A stretch of 64,000 nucleotides of DNA from Kitasatospora sp. NBC_01246 (lineage in GTDB: Bacteria; Actinomycetota; Actinomycetes; Streptomycetales; Streptomycetaceae): the NCBI RefSeq assembly GCF_036226505.1, contig NZ_CP108484.1, positions 62,001-126,000 of the forward strand, given 5' to 3'. The stretch's first letter is position 1. Each line of letters opens with the position of its first letter. The translations under genes and the position numbers were made by a program. This document shows, one piece after another, positions 26,236 to 34,765 of this stretch. Below the pieces are notes generated by a model, which saw only the letters and a program-made list of their open reading frames with translations, was not told the origin of the DNA and searched no databases.

Positions 26236-26820
26236 GGTGGTGACGTAGGCCTCGCGGAGGCGGTCGTGCCACGGGTCCAAGTAGGCGCCGGCGCTCTCGC
26301 GCAGGTACGCCTCGATCGGCTGGACGTCGTGGCCGAGTTCGAGGGCGTAGGCGACGGTCGGGGTGGTGTACCAGGCGGGTCCCGTCGGGGGCTGGCCGGT
26401 CGGGGTGAACGGGGAGGGCAGGCGCGGGTCGGTCGGGATGTGCGGCAGGTCCACGAACCAGGAGCCGGGCTTCTTCTTGTCGAAGGCCGGCTGGCGTACA
26501 TGGACCGGGCCGGACAGGCCGACGCTCAGGCGGGCGGCGGCGGCGAGGTAGGCGGTGTTGATGTCGATGCCCACCGCGAACGGCTGCACCATCTCCGCCT
26601 GGGAGAGCGTCTCGACCGGGCGGGTCCACTGGTACGACTCCTCGTCCAGGAACCCGGCCGTCCAGCCCTGAGCGGCCGGGTGCTCGAGCGGGACCTCCGG
26701 CGGCGCCGCCTCGTAGACGTCGGCCAGCGCCCCCGGGTTCGGCCCCGACACCCACCTGCCCGTGGCCTCGTCGCGCACCGCCCGGGTCGGCGGGCGCAGC
26801 GCGGTCATCAGTTCCAGGCC
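26236..26820 (-). pseudogene. tap: Relic of telomere-associated protein Tap (C-terminal part)
   Basis: Leftward, about 190 residues read LRPPTRAVRDEATGRWVSGP, PFAVGIDINTAYLAAAARLS, PAFDKKKPGSWFVDLPHIPT, DPRLPSPFTPTGQPPTGPAW, YTTPTVAYALELGHDVQPIE, AYLRESAGAYLDPWHDRLRE and YVTTMAEE. I recognise this as the C-terminal region of streptomycete Tap, which binds the 3' overhang of linear chromosome or plasmid ends and recruits the terminal protein Tpg. The N-terminal half with the DNA-binding domain is missing: sense ends near 26820, where an oppositely oriented helicase fragment begins. The C-terminus is also cut, after about 26235. It cannot be functional here. Identification is from memory of the family, not a search. 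Confidence 0.65.
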
Positions 26821-27170
26821 GGAGGAGGACCAGCGGGACCTGCTGACGGCGATCGGCATCGAGGAGGACCAGGAGTTGGTGGCCGCGAAGGCCGCCGCCG
26901 AGGCGAAGCCGAAGGTGTCCCGCGGCGACAGGTTCGCCCAGGGCGTCGCCGCGCTCGCCCAGTTCGTCGAGCGGGAGCGTCATCCCCGGGTGCCCCGGCT
27001 GCACCGTGAACCGTTGGAGACCGTGGAGGCTGGCCCTGGCGGCGAGGACCAGGTCGTGGTGCACCAGGTGGCGCTGGGTTCATTCTTGAACAAACGCCAA
27101 GGCGAGGCGGGCGAAGCTCAGCCCCGGTCAGCTCGCGCAGCTCGCCGAGCACGGCGTGGAGTGGGCGTAA
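26815..27170 (+). pseudogene. Relic of a helicase-associated (HA) domain protein, copy 1
   Basis: Rightward frame: EEDQRDLLTAIGIEEDQELV, AAKAAAEAKPKVSRGDRFAQ, GVAALAQFVERERHPRVPRL, VALGSFLNKRQ. It then needs one frameshift to reach KLSPGQLAQLAEHGVEWA and TAA at 27170. HA domains occur as repeats at the C-terminus of large helicases that are frequent near the ends of streptomycete linear replicons. Only one terminal repeat remains and the helicase core is absent. It begins head-to-head against the Tap relic. Confidence 0.6.
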
Positions 27171-27422
27171 CGGGTGACGTACAGGGTTCCCGGGATACCC
27201 CCGCGAACCCCCGTGAACCAACGAAGTTGGCAGGTCAGGGCTGGTCGGGCCTCCCTCGTAGACGAAGGCCCGACCGAGAACAGCAGCCTTCAAGCCTCAA
27301 TGATGAGGCTCTTCGAAAACGGCCAACAGCAGGACCGGACCGGCGGCGACCAGGCACAGCCTGCGGGCAGGACGTCGGCCAGGACCAGAGCCGAGGGCTG
27401 GGGGGAAGGGCCTCGTGGTCGG
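27171..27422. other. Gap between the HA relic and the anti-sigma gene
   Basis: About 250 bp with no gene. The sequence GTTCCCGGGATACCC near 27185 is partly palindromic; no terminator is clearly assigned. Confidence 0.3.
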
Positions 27423-28217
27423 CTACTGCTTGCCGTTGTGCTTCTGCCAGACGGGGTCGGTCACGATGGCTGTGATCTGGTCGAGGGTGAGCGGCGGGGT
27501 GGGGCGGCTGGCCTTGGCCTTGACTGTGCTCTTGTGGAGCGCGGCGTTGAACGCCTGCACGACGACCCTGGTGCCGTCAGGGCGCAGTATGTCCGCCGAC
27601 CAGCGGACCAGGTCGCTGCCGGTGCTCGGGGGAGGCTGGTGGTTCACCAGTTTGCTGCCGTCGGGCATGGTGGTGGAGATGTCGTAGCGGGGGTCGGGCG
27701 CGCCTGCGGGCTGTTTGGCGACGTAGATCTGGACCTCGGCCTTCCCGTGGCCGTCATCGAGGTTGAAGCTGACGTAGCCCTTCTCCGCAGTCGCGTCGGC
27801 CACGGTGAGCCCGCGGGGCAGCAGAGCGGCGGCGACGGTCAGGATCTCGTCGCCTCCGGGTTGGGCTTCCGGACTGGGTGGGCGCAGGTCGGCGTTCGCC
27901 TGCGGGGGCTGCGCACTGGTGCTCTGTGACGTGGGAGGGGGTGTGGTGACGCTTGGAAGTGCGGCCGTGTTGACGGTGTCGCCCGACGGGGCGGGAGTGC
28001 TGTGGCCGACGGCGAACACCCCGCCCACGCCGATCGCCACGAGCGCGGTGACGCTGCCCGCGAGAGTGGCCATCCGGCGGCGGCGCAGCGAATGTCCTCG
28101 CGCGGTGACCTCATCGAGTCGCGGTCCGGTCGTCGGGTGGAAGCTCTGGCCGAGCGCCGAGAAGGCGTCGCCGATACCGCTCTCGAAGCGTGGGTGCGAC
28201 TGGTCTTCGTCTGCCAT
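27423..28217 (-). CDS. Membrane-anchored anti-sigma-like protein
   Basis: 264 residues from ATG 28217 (GAAAGG upstream). The cytoplasmic N-terminus (MADEDQSHPRFESGIGDAFS, to ARGHSLRRRRMATLA) precedes one membrane span at about 50-70 (GSVTALVAIGVGGVFAVG). A Pro/Thr/Ser-rich linker follows, then an extracytoplasmic domain of about 150 residues (LLPRGLTVADATAEKGYVSF, DLVRWSADILRPDGTRVVVQ, LTLDQITAIVTDPVWQ). It starts 43 bp after the ECF sigma gene on the same strand, the usual arrangement for a cognate regulator. The zinc-binding HxxxCxxC motif of classical ZAS anti-sigmas is absent, so its mechanism would differ. The anti-sigma role is inferred from topology and position. Confidence 0.7.
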   Translation of the reverse strand: MADEDQSHPRFESGIGDAFSALGQSFHPTTGPRLDEVTARGHSLRRRRMATLAGSVTALVAIGVGGVFAVGHSTPAPSGDTVNTAALPSVTTPPPTSQSTSAQPPQANADLRPPSPEAQPGGDEILTVAAALLPRGLTVADATAEKGYVSFNLDDGHGKAEVQIYVAKQPAGAPDPRYDISTTMPDGSKLVNHQPPPSTGSDLVRWSADILRPDGTRVVVQAFNAALHKSTVKAKASRPTPPLTLDQITAIVTDPVWQKHNGKQ

Positions 28218-28260
28218 GGGTATGGGCCTTTCAATCCGTCCGTGAATGGGTGAGGGCGCG

Positions 28261-28815
28261 TCAGCGGGTGACGAGATCGTCGAGGTGGTCGCCGAGCTGG
28301 GCACGCAGTCTGCGCAGCGCGCGGTGGCTCTGCGTCCGTACGGATCCTGAGCTGGAGCGGAGGATGTCGGCGGCCTCCTCGATGCTGCGGTCCTCCCAGT
28401 AGCGGAGCACCAGCACCGCCCGGTCCCGGTCGGAGAGCCGGGCCAGGGCGTTGAGGAGCATGAGTCGCAGATCGCTGTCGCCCACGGAGCCGGCGGGTAG
28501 GTCGGGGAGTTCGCCGACCGGCCGTTCGGTACTGCTGCCGCGGCGGCGGTGGGTGAGGAACTGGCGGACCAGGACGCTGTGCGCGTAGGCGGCCGGATTG
28601 TCGATGCGCCTGCCGGTGGTGATCCCCGGCAGCCAGGTCGTACGGCGCCATATCGCGTGCATCCGCGCCAAGGTCTCCTGCACCAGGTCCTCGGCGAGAT
28701 GGGTGTCGCCGCCGGTCAGCAGGCAGGCCGAGCGGTACAGCTGATCAAAGCGCCCGAGGGCGAAGTCCCGGAAGTCGGCGTCCTCACCCTGGCGGGCGGC
28801 ACTTCTGCGGCTCAT
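28261..28815 (-). CDS. ECF sigma factor (SigE-family type)
   Basis: 184 residues from ATG 28815, with AAGGG 7 nt upstream (an ATG two codons earlier is possible). Region 2 is DFRDFALGRFDQLYRSACLL, HLAEDLVQETLARMHAIW. Region 4 is ALARLSDRDRAVLVLRYWED, RSIEEAADILRSSSGSVRTQ, SHRALRRLRAQLG. This is the short SigE-type ECF pattern common in actinomycetes. It directs RNA polymerase to an extracytoplasmic-stress-type regulon, probably controlled by the membrane protein encoded downstream. A plausible autoregulated ECF promoter is seen at 28852-28879. Confidence 0.9.
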   Translation of the reverse strand: MSRRSAARQGEDADFRDFALGRFDQLYRSACLLTGGDTHLAEDLVQETLARMHAIWRRTTWLPGITTGRRIDNPAAYAHSVLVRQFLTHRRRGSSTERPVGELPDLPAGSVGDSDLRLMLLNALARLSDRDRAVLVLRYWEDRSIEEAADILRSSSGSVRTQSHRALRRLRAQLGDHLDDLVTR

Positions 28816-28851
28816 CGTCATCCCTTGGTCCGACACCATGACAGGTCCAAG

Positions 28852-28879
28852 GACGCGCCGAACACCCCCGGGTGTTACA
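28852..28879 (-). promoter_or_regulatory. Candidate autoregulated ECF promoter with palindrome
   Basis: On the minus strand TGTAACACC (28871-28879) is followed after 18 nt by CGTC (28852-28855), resembling the AAC-N16/17-CGT form of ECF promoters. The 16-bp palindrome AACACCC-CC-GGGTGTT (28861-28876) overlaps the -35. It lies 37 bp upstream of the sigma gene start. Confidence 0.4.
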
Positions 28880-28905
28880 CGTGATGCTCCACCAGTCCTC
28901 GGCGC

Positions 28906-29148
28906 CCCCGCCCCACCGAACAGGCCCCGCAGCTGCGCGAGCAAGCCCGGCACTTGCTGGAGGACATCGGCCCCGCAGCTGGCCACGGCGTGGAGTGGGC
29001 GTAGCAGCCCTGTACGGGGCCCGGGACGGGCCGGTCGCGAACCGGGCGACGGTGGCCCCGCCCGTGCCGGGGCGGGGCCTTTGTCGTCGCGGCGTCGGGC
29101 CCGGGCCAGCTCGCGAAGCTCGCCGAACACGGCGTCGAGTGGGCGTAG
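28906..29148 (+). pseudogene. Two further HA-domain tail relics (copies 2 and 3)
   Basis: Two rightward tails end with the same residues as copy 1. PAAGHGVEWA ends at TAG 29004 and is preceded by QLREQARHLLEDIG. GPGQLAKLAEHGVEWA ends at TAG 29148. Each keeps fewer than 40 residues. They flank the upstream side of the sigma/anti-sigma pair while copy 1 flanks the downstream side, so the pair lies within a patch of duplicated helicase tails. Confidence 0.5.
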
Positions 29149-29372
29149 GGCGGGTTGCCCCGGTCTCCGTTGGTGGGTGGGGCAGCCCGGCAGCATTGGC
29201 CGTGATCGTCACGGAGTCCGCCACCCGAGTACCGACGGGTACTGGTGACGAGACCATCTGACCCGGTTCGGCCGGCCGCGGAGCGCCCGCGCGCCGGTCG
29301 CCTCTGCGACCCACTGGGAGGAGGTCGGGGGCGGGGTGCGGACGGGTGACATCCGGGCCGTAGGTTGGTCGG

Positions 29373-31055
29373 ATGCTGGAGGGAACGCCGGATTCGGCGC
29401 GGGTGCGGGGGAAGCGGGGCCGGGGGCGGCACGCCGCTGCGAAGTCGGGCAAGGCGAAGAGCGGGCTGCTGCGCTCCTCGATGCTGATGGCGGCGGGAAC
29501 GATGGCGTCCCGGGCGACCGGGCTGATCAGACAGGTGCTGCAGGCCGGGGCGCTGGGGACCGGGCTGCTGGCCACGACCTACAACCAGGCCAACGTCGTA
29601 CCGGCGAGCCTCTACTTCCTGCTCATCGGAGGAGCACTGAACTCGGTCCTGGTACCGCAGTTGGTCCGCGCCAGAATCGACCAGCCGGACGGCGGACGGG
29701 CATTCGAGCAACGCCTGGTCACCCTGACGATGTGCGTGCTCGGCGTCGGCACCTGCCTCGCCGTGTGGGCCGCCCCGCAGATCATCAGCCTCTACCAGAG
29801 CGACTCCCCCGACAATCACGCCGCCTTCGAGCTGACCGTCGTCTTCGCCCGGTTCCTGCTCCCGCAGATCTTCTTCTACGGCCTGTTCAGCATCCTGGGA
29901 CAGGTTCTCAACGCCCGGAACAAGTTCGGCGCCATGATGTGGACCCCGGTCCTCAACAACGTCGTCCTGATCACCATGTTCGGCGTCTACCTCGGCCTCA
30001 TGACCGCACCCGAGCAGGTCCAGGACATCACCCCCACCGAAGTGACGCTGCTCGGCGCCGGCACCACGCTCGCCCTCGCCCTCCAGGCGCTCGCCCTGAT
30101 CCCCTTCGTCCGCGCTGCGGGCTTCCGCTTCCGCCCCCGCTTCGACTGGCGCGGCACCGGCCTGCGCAAAAGCGTCGGCGCCGCCCGCTGGACGTTGCTG
30201 TTCGTGCTGGCCAACCTGGCCGCCGCCACCGTAGTGACCCGCTACGCCTCGGCGGCGGACACCACGCTGCCCAACGACGGCGTCGGCTTCTCGGCCTACA
30301 CCTACGCGCAGACGATCTGGATGCTGCCGCAGTCCATCGTGACAGTCTCGCTGGTGACCGCTCTGCTGCCACGGATGAGCCGGGCAGTCGCCGAACAGCG
30401 CCTGGACGACATGAGAGCCGACCTGTCGGGCGCCCTGCGGGTGAGCGGTGTCGTCATCGTCCCCGCCGCGTTCTTCTTCCTCGCCCTCGGACCGCAGACC
30501 GCGCAGCTCCTCTTCGCCCACGGCGCCGCGGACGCGGCATCAGCCCGACCGCTCGGGAACATGCTCCAGGCCTTCGGCCTGGGCCTGATCCCGTTCTCCG
30601 CGCAGTACCTCCTCCTGCGCGGCTTCTACGCCTTCGAGGACACCCGCACACCGTTCTGGATGGCCCTCTGGATCAGCGCCGCGAACATCCTCCTCGCCAC
30701 CGCCTGCCACCTATGGCTGCCCGCGCGCTGGGCTGTCACCGCAATGGCGGCCTCCTACGCGCTCTCCTACGCCGTCGGACTGCTCATCACGGCCACGCTG
30801 CTGCGCCGGCGCCTCAACGGGCACCTCGACGGCAGGAGAGTCCTGCACACCTACGGCCGGCTGACGACCGCCGCCGCGGCCGCCGCGGGCACCGGCTGGC
30901 TGGCAGCGCACTACTGTTCCGCCGCGCTCGCACCGACCACCTGGACAACGGTCCTGAGCCTGGCAGCCGGCGGCGTTGCCATGCTGCTCATCTTCGTCGG
31001 CCTGGCCCGGCTCCTGAAGATCAGCGAACTGCGGAGCCTGCCAGGGCTGGGATGA
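29373..31055 (+). CDS. murJ: MurJ-type lipid II flippase (accessory copy)
   Basis: 560 residues from ATG 29373. A basic, soluble N-terminus of about 30 residues precedes 14 or so membrane spans. Family features are SSMLMAAGTMASRATGLIRQ, YNQANVVPASLYFLLIGGAL, NSVLVPQLVRA, FLLPQIFFYGLFSILGQVLN, ARNKFGAMMWTPVLNNVV, YTYAQTIWMLPQSIVTVSLV and ALLPRMSRAVAE. MurJ moves lipid II across the membrane for peptidoglycan synthesis. The essential housekeeping copy in streptomycetes lies elsewhere, and this one stands alone between relics and insertion sequences, with a shorter N-terminus than many actinobacterial MurJ proteins that carry kinase-like extensions. It is therefore called accessory by inference. 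Confidence 0.88.
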   Translation: MLEGTPDSARVRGKRGRGRHAAAKSGKAKSGLLRSSMLMAAGTMASRATGLIRQVLQAGALGTGLLATTYNQANVVPASLYFLLIGGALNSVLVPQLVRARIDQPDGGRAFEQRLVTLTMCVLGVGTCLAVWAAPQIISLYQSDSPDNHAAFELTVVFARFLLPQIFFYGLFSILGQVLNARNKFGAMMWTPVLNNVVLITMFGVYLGLMTAPEQVQDITPTEVTLLGAGTTLALALQALALIPFVRAAGFRFRPRFDWRGTGLRKSVGAARWTLLFVLANLAAATVVTRYASAADTTLPNDGVGFSAYTYAQTIWMLPQSIVTVSLVTALLPRMSRAVAEQRLDDMRADLSGALRVSGVVIVPAAFFFLALGPQTAQLLFAHGAADAASARPLGNMLQAFGLGLIPFSAQYLLLRGFYAFEDTRTPFWMALWISAANILLATACHLWLPARWAVTAMAASYALSYAVGLLITATLLRRRLNGHLDGRRVLHTYGRLTTAAAAAAGTGWLAAHYCSAALAPTTWTTVLSLAAGGVAMLLIFVGLARLLKISELRSLPGLG

Positions 31056-31224
31056 CCCGGCCAGGCCCTGCTCCCGCATGCTCCGGCGGACAACACCCTC
31101 CCGGGACGGGTACAGGACGGAGCCATCGGCCCCACCCCGAACCTGCGGCAGTCGTCAGAGACCTGCCTCATTGCCCCCAGCTGGTTGACGTCTTGGAGTC
31201 CTGTCAACCGGCTAGGCGCAGCTG

Positions 31225-31463
31225 CCCGTCGATACGGTGTTCGAGGGCGAGCAGCTCGGCCGCTGGGTCCTCGCGCAGCGCACCGGCCTGCCCGGCCTGG
31301 AGGCCGATCAGCGGGGCCTCCTGTCGGCGATCGGCATCGAGGCCGACCGGCGCTGGTGGCCGCGAAGGAGGCCGCCAAGGCGACCAGGGCCTGGCGCGGT
31401 GGCGGCTGGCTCGGTGGCCGGCCGCTGGAGGAGTGGCCGGCCACGGTGGTGCCGTACGGGTGA
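31225..31463 (+). pseudogene. HA-domain relic, copy 4
   Basis: Rightward: DTVFEGEQLGRWVLAQRTGL, PGLEADQRGLLSAIGIEADR, then one frameshift to ALVAAKEAAKATRAWRGGGW and a stop at 31463. It matches the middle of the HA repeat also seen at 26815 (QRDLLTAIGIEEDQ, LVAAKAAAEAK). It ends about 90 bp before the IS110 transposase gene. Confidence 0.55.
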
Positions 31464-31550
31464 GGTCGTGCTCGATAGCGCCGTACGTCGACGGCCGCCA
31501 CCCTGCGGGTTGGCGGCCGTCGGTGCGTCCAGGGGATGCTCCTATAGACG

Positions 31551-32636
31551 TCAAGCCGCAGGAGCAAGGTCGGGTTGGGTGATTCGTGAGGTTGGAGTGC
31601 TGGTCAGTGCGCGGTAGACCTCGCGGGCGACGAAGCGCTTGAGGCAGCGCGTGATGTCCTTCTTCGACAGTCCTTCCTTGGTGCGGCGGGCGACGTAGGC
31701 GCGAGTGCGTTCGTCGTAGCGCATGCGGACCAGCACGATTGTGTGGAGGGCGTTGTTCGCGGCCCGGTCACCGCCTCGGTTAAGGCGGTGACGGTGGGTG
31801 CGGCCCGAGGAGGCGGGGATCGGTGCGACGCCGGCGAGGTGCGCGAACGCTCCCTCGGAGCGCATCCGTTCGGGGTTGTCCCCGGCCGATGCGAGAAGCT
31901 GGCCGGCGGTCTCGGGGCCGACGCCGAACAGCGCGAGAAGGTCGGGCGCGGCTTCCCGGACCAGCGGGCCGATCTCGGCGTCAAGCTCGGTGATCTCCTC
32001 GTCCAGCGCCTGGTGGCGGCGGGCCAGGCACCGCAGGGCCGCCTTGGTCGCGGCCAGAGGTGTCGACAGGTCCGTACCGGGCCGCAGCCGGGCGAGTGTG
32101 CGTATCAGGGCGGCCCGTTCCAGGCCCGCGAGCTGCTCGCGCAGGACCGCCGGAGCGGACACGAGCAGGCCGCGGATCTGGTTCATCGCCTGGGTGCGGG
32201 CCTTCACCGCGCTGCGGCGGCCTACCCGCAGCACGCGCGCGGCCTCGACCACACCGTCGCGGCTCTTCGGGACGCCGGTGGCCCGTCCCGAAGCCACCGC
32301 CGTGGCAGCCGCGTAGGCGTCGATCGGGTCGGACTTGCCCTTCAGCCGCCGGGTCTTTCGGTCCGGCCGGTCAACGTCGACGACCGTGACCCCCGCGGCG
32401 GCCAGCACCCGGGCGAGTTCGGCACCGTAGGCGCCGGTGCCCTCCACGCCGACCGCGGTCAGGACGCCGTGCGAGCGCATCCAGTCCAGCAGGTCCCGGT
32501 AGCCGACGATGGTGGCTGGGAACTCCCGGTCGGCGAGGTGTCGGCCAAGCGAGTCGATCACCGCCGCGTGGTGGGTCAGGCCGTGAGTGTCGACTCCGCC
32601 GGTGATCTGCGGGCCGTCGTGCGTCATGCTGGTCAT
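31551..32636 (-). mobile_element. IS110-family transposase, leftward copy
   Basis: 361 residues from ATG 32636, with AAGGA 5 nt upstream. The N-terminal RuvC-like DEDD catalytic domain has GGVDTHGLTHHAAVIDS (first Asp), VGVEGTGAYGAELAR (Glu), and DRKTRRLKGKSDPIDAYAA (two Asp region). The C-terminal transposase_20 domain has LFGVGPETAGQLLASAGDNP, HLAGVAPIPASSGRTHRH and RLNRGGDRAANNALHTIVL, with the conserved serine. The frame is intact. IS110 elements move without classic terminal inverted repeats, and none is evident. Confidence 0.92.
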
Positions 32637-32959
32637 GTCCGTCCTTGTCGCTTGTCCGAGCCGAGGGCGGCACGCGCCGGTCGGGCGGGTGGACAAGACA
32701 GTGACGGGGCCTCTGGCCAGGCTCCTGACTTGTTGAATCGGACCCAGGCGCTCGGTCTGCAGCCGTAGCGTCCAGGGTGTCGGTCGGCACGGGCCCGCAG
32801 TGCTCCTTGCCGCCCACGGGCTGGCTCTCTCATAGCGTGCCGCCGCCGGCCGACACCCGCGCGGTGTGGCTCGACAGAGGCATGAGGACGACACGGTGAC
32901 TTCAAGTCAGGATGCCCACCGCACTCCCCGCCCGGTCCCGTCGAGTGCAAGGCCAGCCT

Positions 32960-33994
32960 GTGATCCTGATCGGTATCGACCCGCACAAGTCCTCCCACAC
33001 CGCCGTCGCCGTCGACGCCTCGGGCCACCAGCTGGCCAAGCGCCGGTTCGTCGTCAACGCTGGCACGTTCCGCCAGCTCATGACCTGGTGCGAGCAGTGG
33101 CCCGAGCGTCGCTTCGCCGTCGAGGGCGCCGGCGGCCTCGGCCGCTCGCTCGCCCAGCAGCTGGCCGCCGCCGGCGAGCACGTGGTCGACGTGCCGGCCA
33201 CGCTGTCGGCCAGGGCCCGGCTGCTGGCCACGGGCGGCAATCGCAAGACCGATGAGGCCGATGCCCGCCACGTCGCGCAGGTCGCGCTGTTCCGCCCCGA
33301 CCTGCGGCAGGTCACCGCCGAGGACCAGAGCACGATCCTTCGGCTGCTGACCGAGCGCCGCGACGACCTGGTCCACGAGCGCACCCGCGTCCTGAACCGG
33401 CTCCACGCCGTCCTGCGCGACCTGTTGCCCGGCGGCGTGGCCACCGGCCTGTCCGCCGACAAAGCCGCCGCCGCGATGAAGGGCATCCGCCCCGTCACCG
33501 CCACCGACAATTGCCGCCGTGACATAGCCCGCGACCTGCTGGCCGACCTGCGGCGTCTGGACCGGCTGGTGAAGGACAACGAGGTCCAGATGCGCGAGGC
33601 GCTGGCCGCGACCCGGACCACGCTCACCAGCCTGCCGGGACTGGGCACCGTGCTGGCCGCCAAGGTCCTCGGGCACGTCGGCGACATCGGCCGCTTCCCA
33701 ACCGAGCACCACTTCGCCAGCTACACCGGCAGCGCGCCACTGGACGCTTCCAGCGGCAACAACGCCCGCCACCGGCTCAACACCGGCGGCAACCGGGCGC
33801 TGAACTCGGTCCTGCACACGATCGCGATCTGCCAGATCCGCGACGGCGGCCGCGGCCAGGACTACTACCTTCGCAAGATCGCCGAGGGGAAGACCCCGTC
33901 CGAGGCTCGCCGGGCCCTGAAGCGACGGCTGTCCAACGTGGTCTACCGGATCATGAAACGCGACCATCGGAACCAGCTCACCACCGCTGCTTGA
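32960..33994 (+). mobile_element. IS110-family transposase, rightward copy
   Basis: 344 residues from GTG 32960, with AAGG upstream; earlier codons lack coding character. DEDD residues lie in LIGIDPHKSSHTAVAVDA, FAVEGAGGLGRSLAQQLAAA and NRKTDEADARHVAQVALF. The C-terminal domain has SLPGLGTVLAAKVLGHVGDI, FASYTGSAPLDASSGNNARH and RLNTGGNRALNSVLHTIAIC. Sequence identity to the neighbouring copy is low, so this is a different element and not a duplication. TGACTTC (32897) and GAAGTCA (34011) lie inverted outside the gene and are candidates for subterminal ends. Confidence 0.92.
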
Positions 33995-34145
33995 CACACA
34001 GAGGCGCTATGAAGTCACAACGCCCGTCCGGCCGCGTGCGTGGTGACGCCGCCGACGGGCCGACAAATCCCAAACAGGACAGCCGAAGCGTCAGTCAGCC
34101 GAAGGGTCAGACCCGCCAGCAACATCACCACGAACATCATCACTG

Positions 34146-34487
34146 TCAGCCGATCGCGTTCTCGGCGACGTCGGCGGCCGAGGTGCTGGTGCCCTTGGCC
34201 CAGGTGATGACGGTGGCGGCCAGGGCGAGGGCGGCGCCGTCGGTGACGTGGAGGCCGCCGTGTTTGACGATGAGCTTCTGCACCAAGCGGTGGGCGCGGC
34301 CCTTGCGGGCCAGGGCCAGGATGTCGGTGGCGGCGCGCTCGCCCCGCCAGTGCCCGGCCGGGAGCGCGGTGCCCGTCAGCAGCCCGGCCGGAACTCCGGC
34401 GGGCCCTGTGGACCAGGTGTCCAGCAGCATGGCCAGGCCCGCCGCGTGCGCACCGGTGAACAGCCGCTGCGCGGTGGGGTCGGGGCC
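34146..34487 (-). pseudogene. C-terminal fragment of an unknown protein
   Basis: Leftward frame with coding character: LDSLGPDPTAQRLFTGAHAA, GLAMLLDTWSTGPAGVPAGL, AATDILALARKGRAHRLVQK, LIVKHGGLHVTDGAALALAA, ending at 34146. An ATG at 34430 could start a 94-residue product, but the coding signal extends upstream of it until it meets the opposing ligase fragment, so it is probably truncated. No family is recognised. Confidence 0.4.
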
Positions 34488-34635
34488 GAGCGAGTCGAGG
34501 AGGTGCGCGAGTTCGTGCGCGCCCGGGTCGCGGGCTACAAGTACCCGCGGTTGGTGTGGACGACGGAGGTGCTGCCCAAGGGGGCCGACGGGGAGATCCT
34601 CAAGCGCGAGATCGCGCCGCCGGTCCGGCAGCTCC
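34488..34635 (+). pseudogene. C-terminal tail of an acyl-CoA synthetase (AMP-binding ligase)
   Basis: Rightward: ERVEEVREFVRARVAGYKYP, RLVWTTEVLPKGADGEILKR and EIAPP. This is the C-terminal subdomain of AMP-forming acyl-CoA ligases, including the catalytic Lys of the A10-like motif (G.ILKRE). Everything upstream of it is missing, so it is a relic. Confidence 0.6.
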
Positions 34636-34765
34636 CGCGGCCCGGCGCCGGGCGGGCGTCGGTGCGCAGGTCGGCGTCCGCCCGCTGCCGGTGGCGTGCT
34701 CGGGTGGTGTCGCGCGTGGGGCGCCGGGGCGGTTGCCGACCTGGTCCGGTGCGCCGGTCCGGGTG

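Noticed and set aside
28875..30521. A 548-codon leftward frame opposite murJ
   Set aside because: No family features, while the other strand has all MurJ signatures and membrane spans.
32636..33994. The two IS110 transposases as one duplicated or composite element
   Set aside because: Their proteins differ throughout; they are distinct elements lying back to back.
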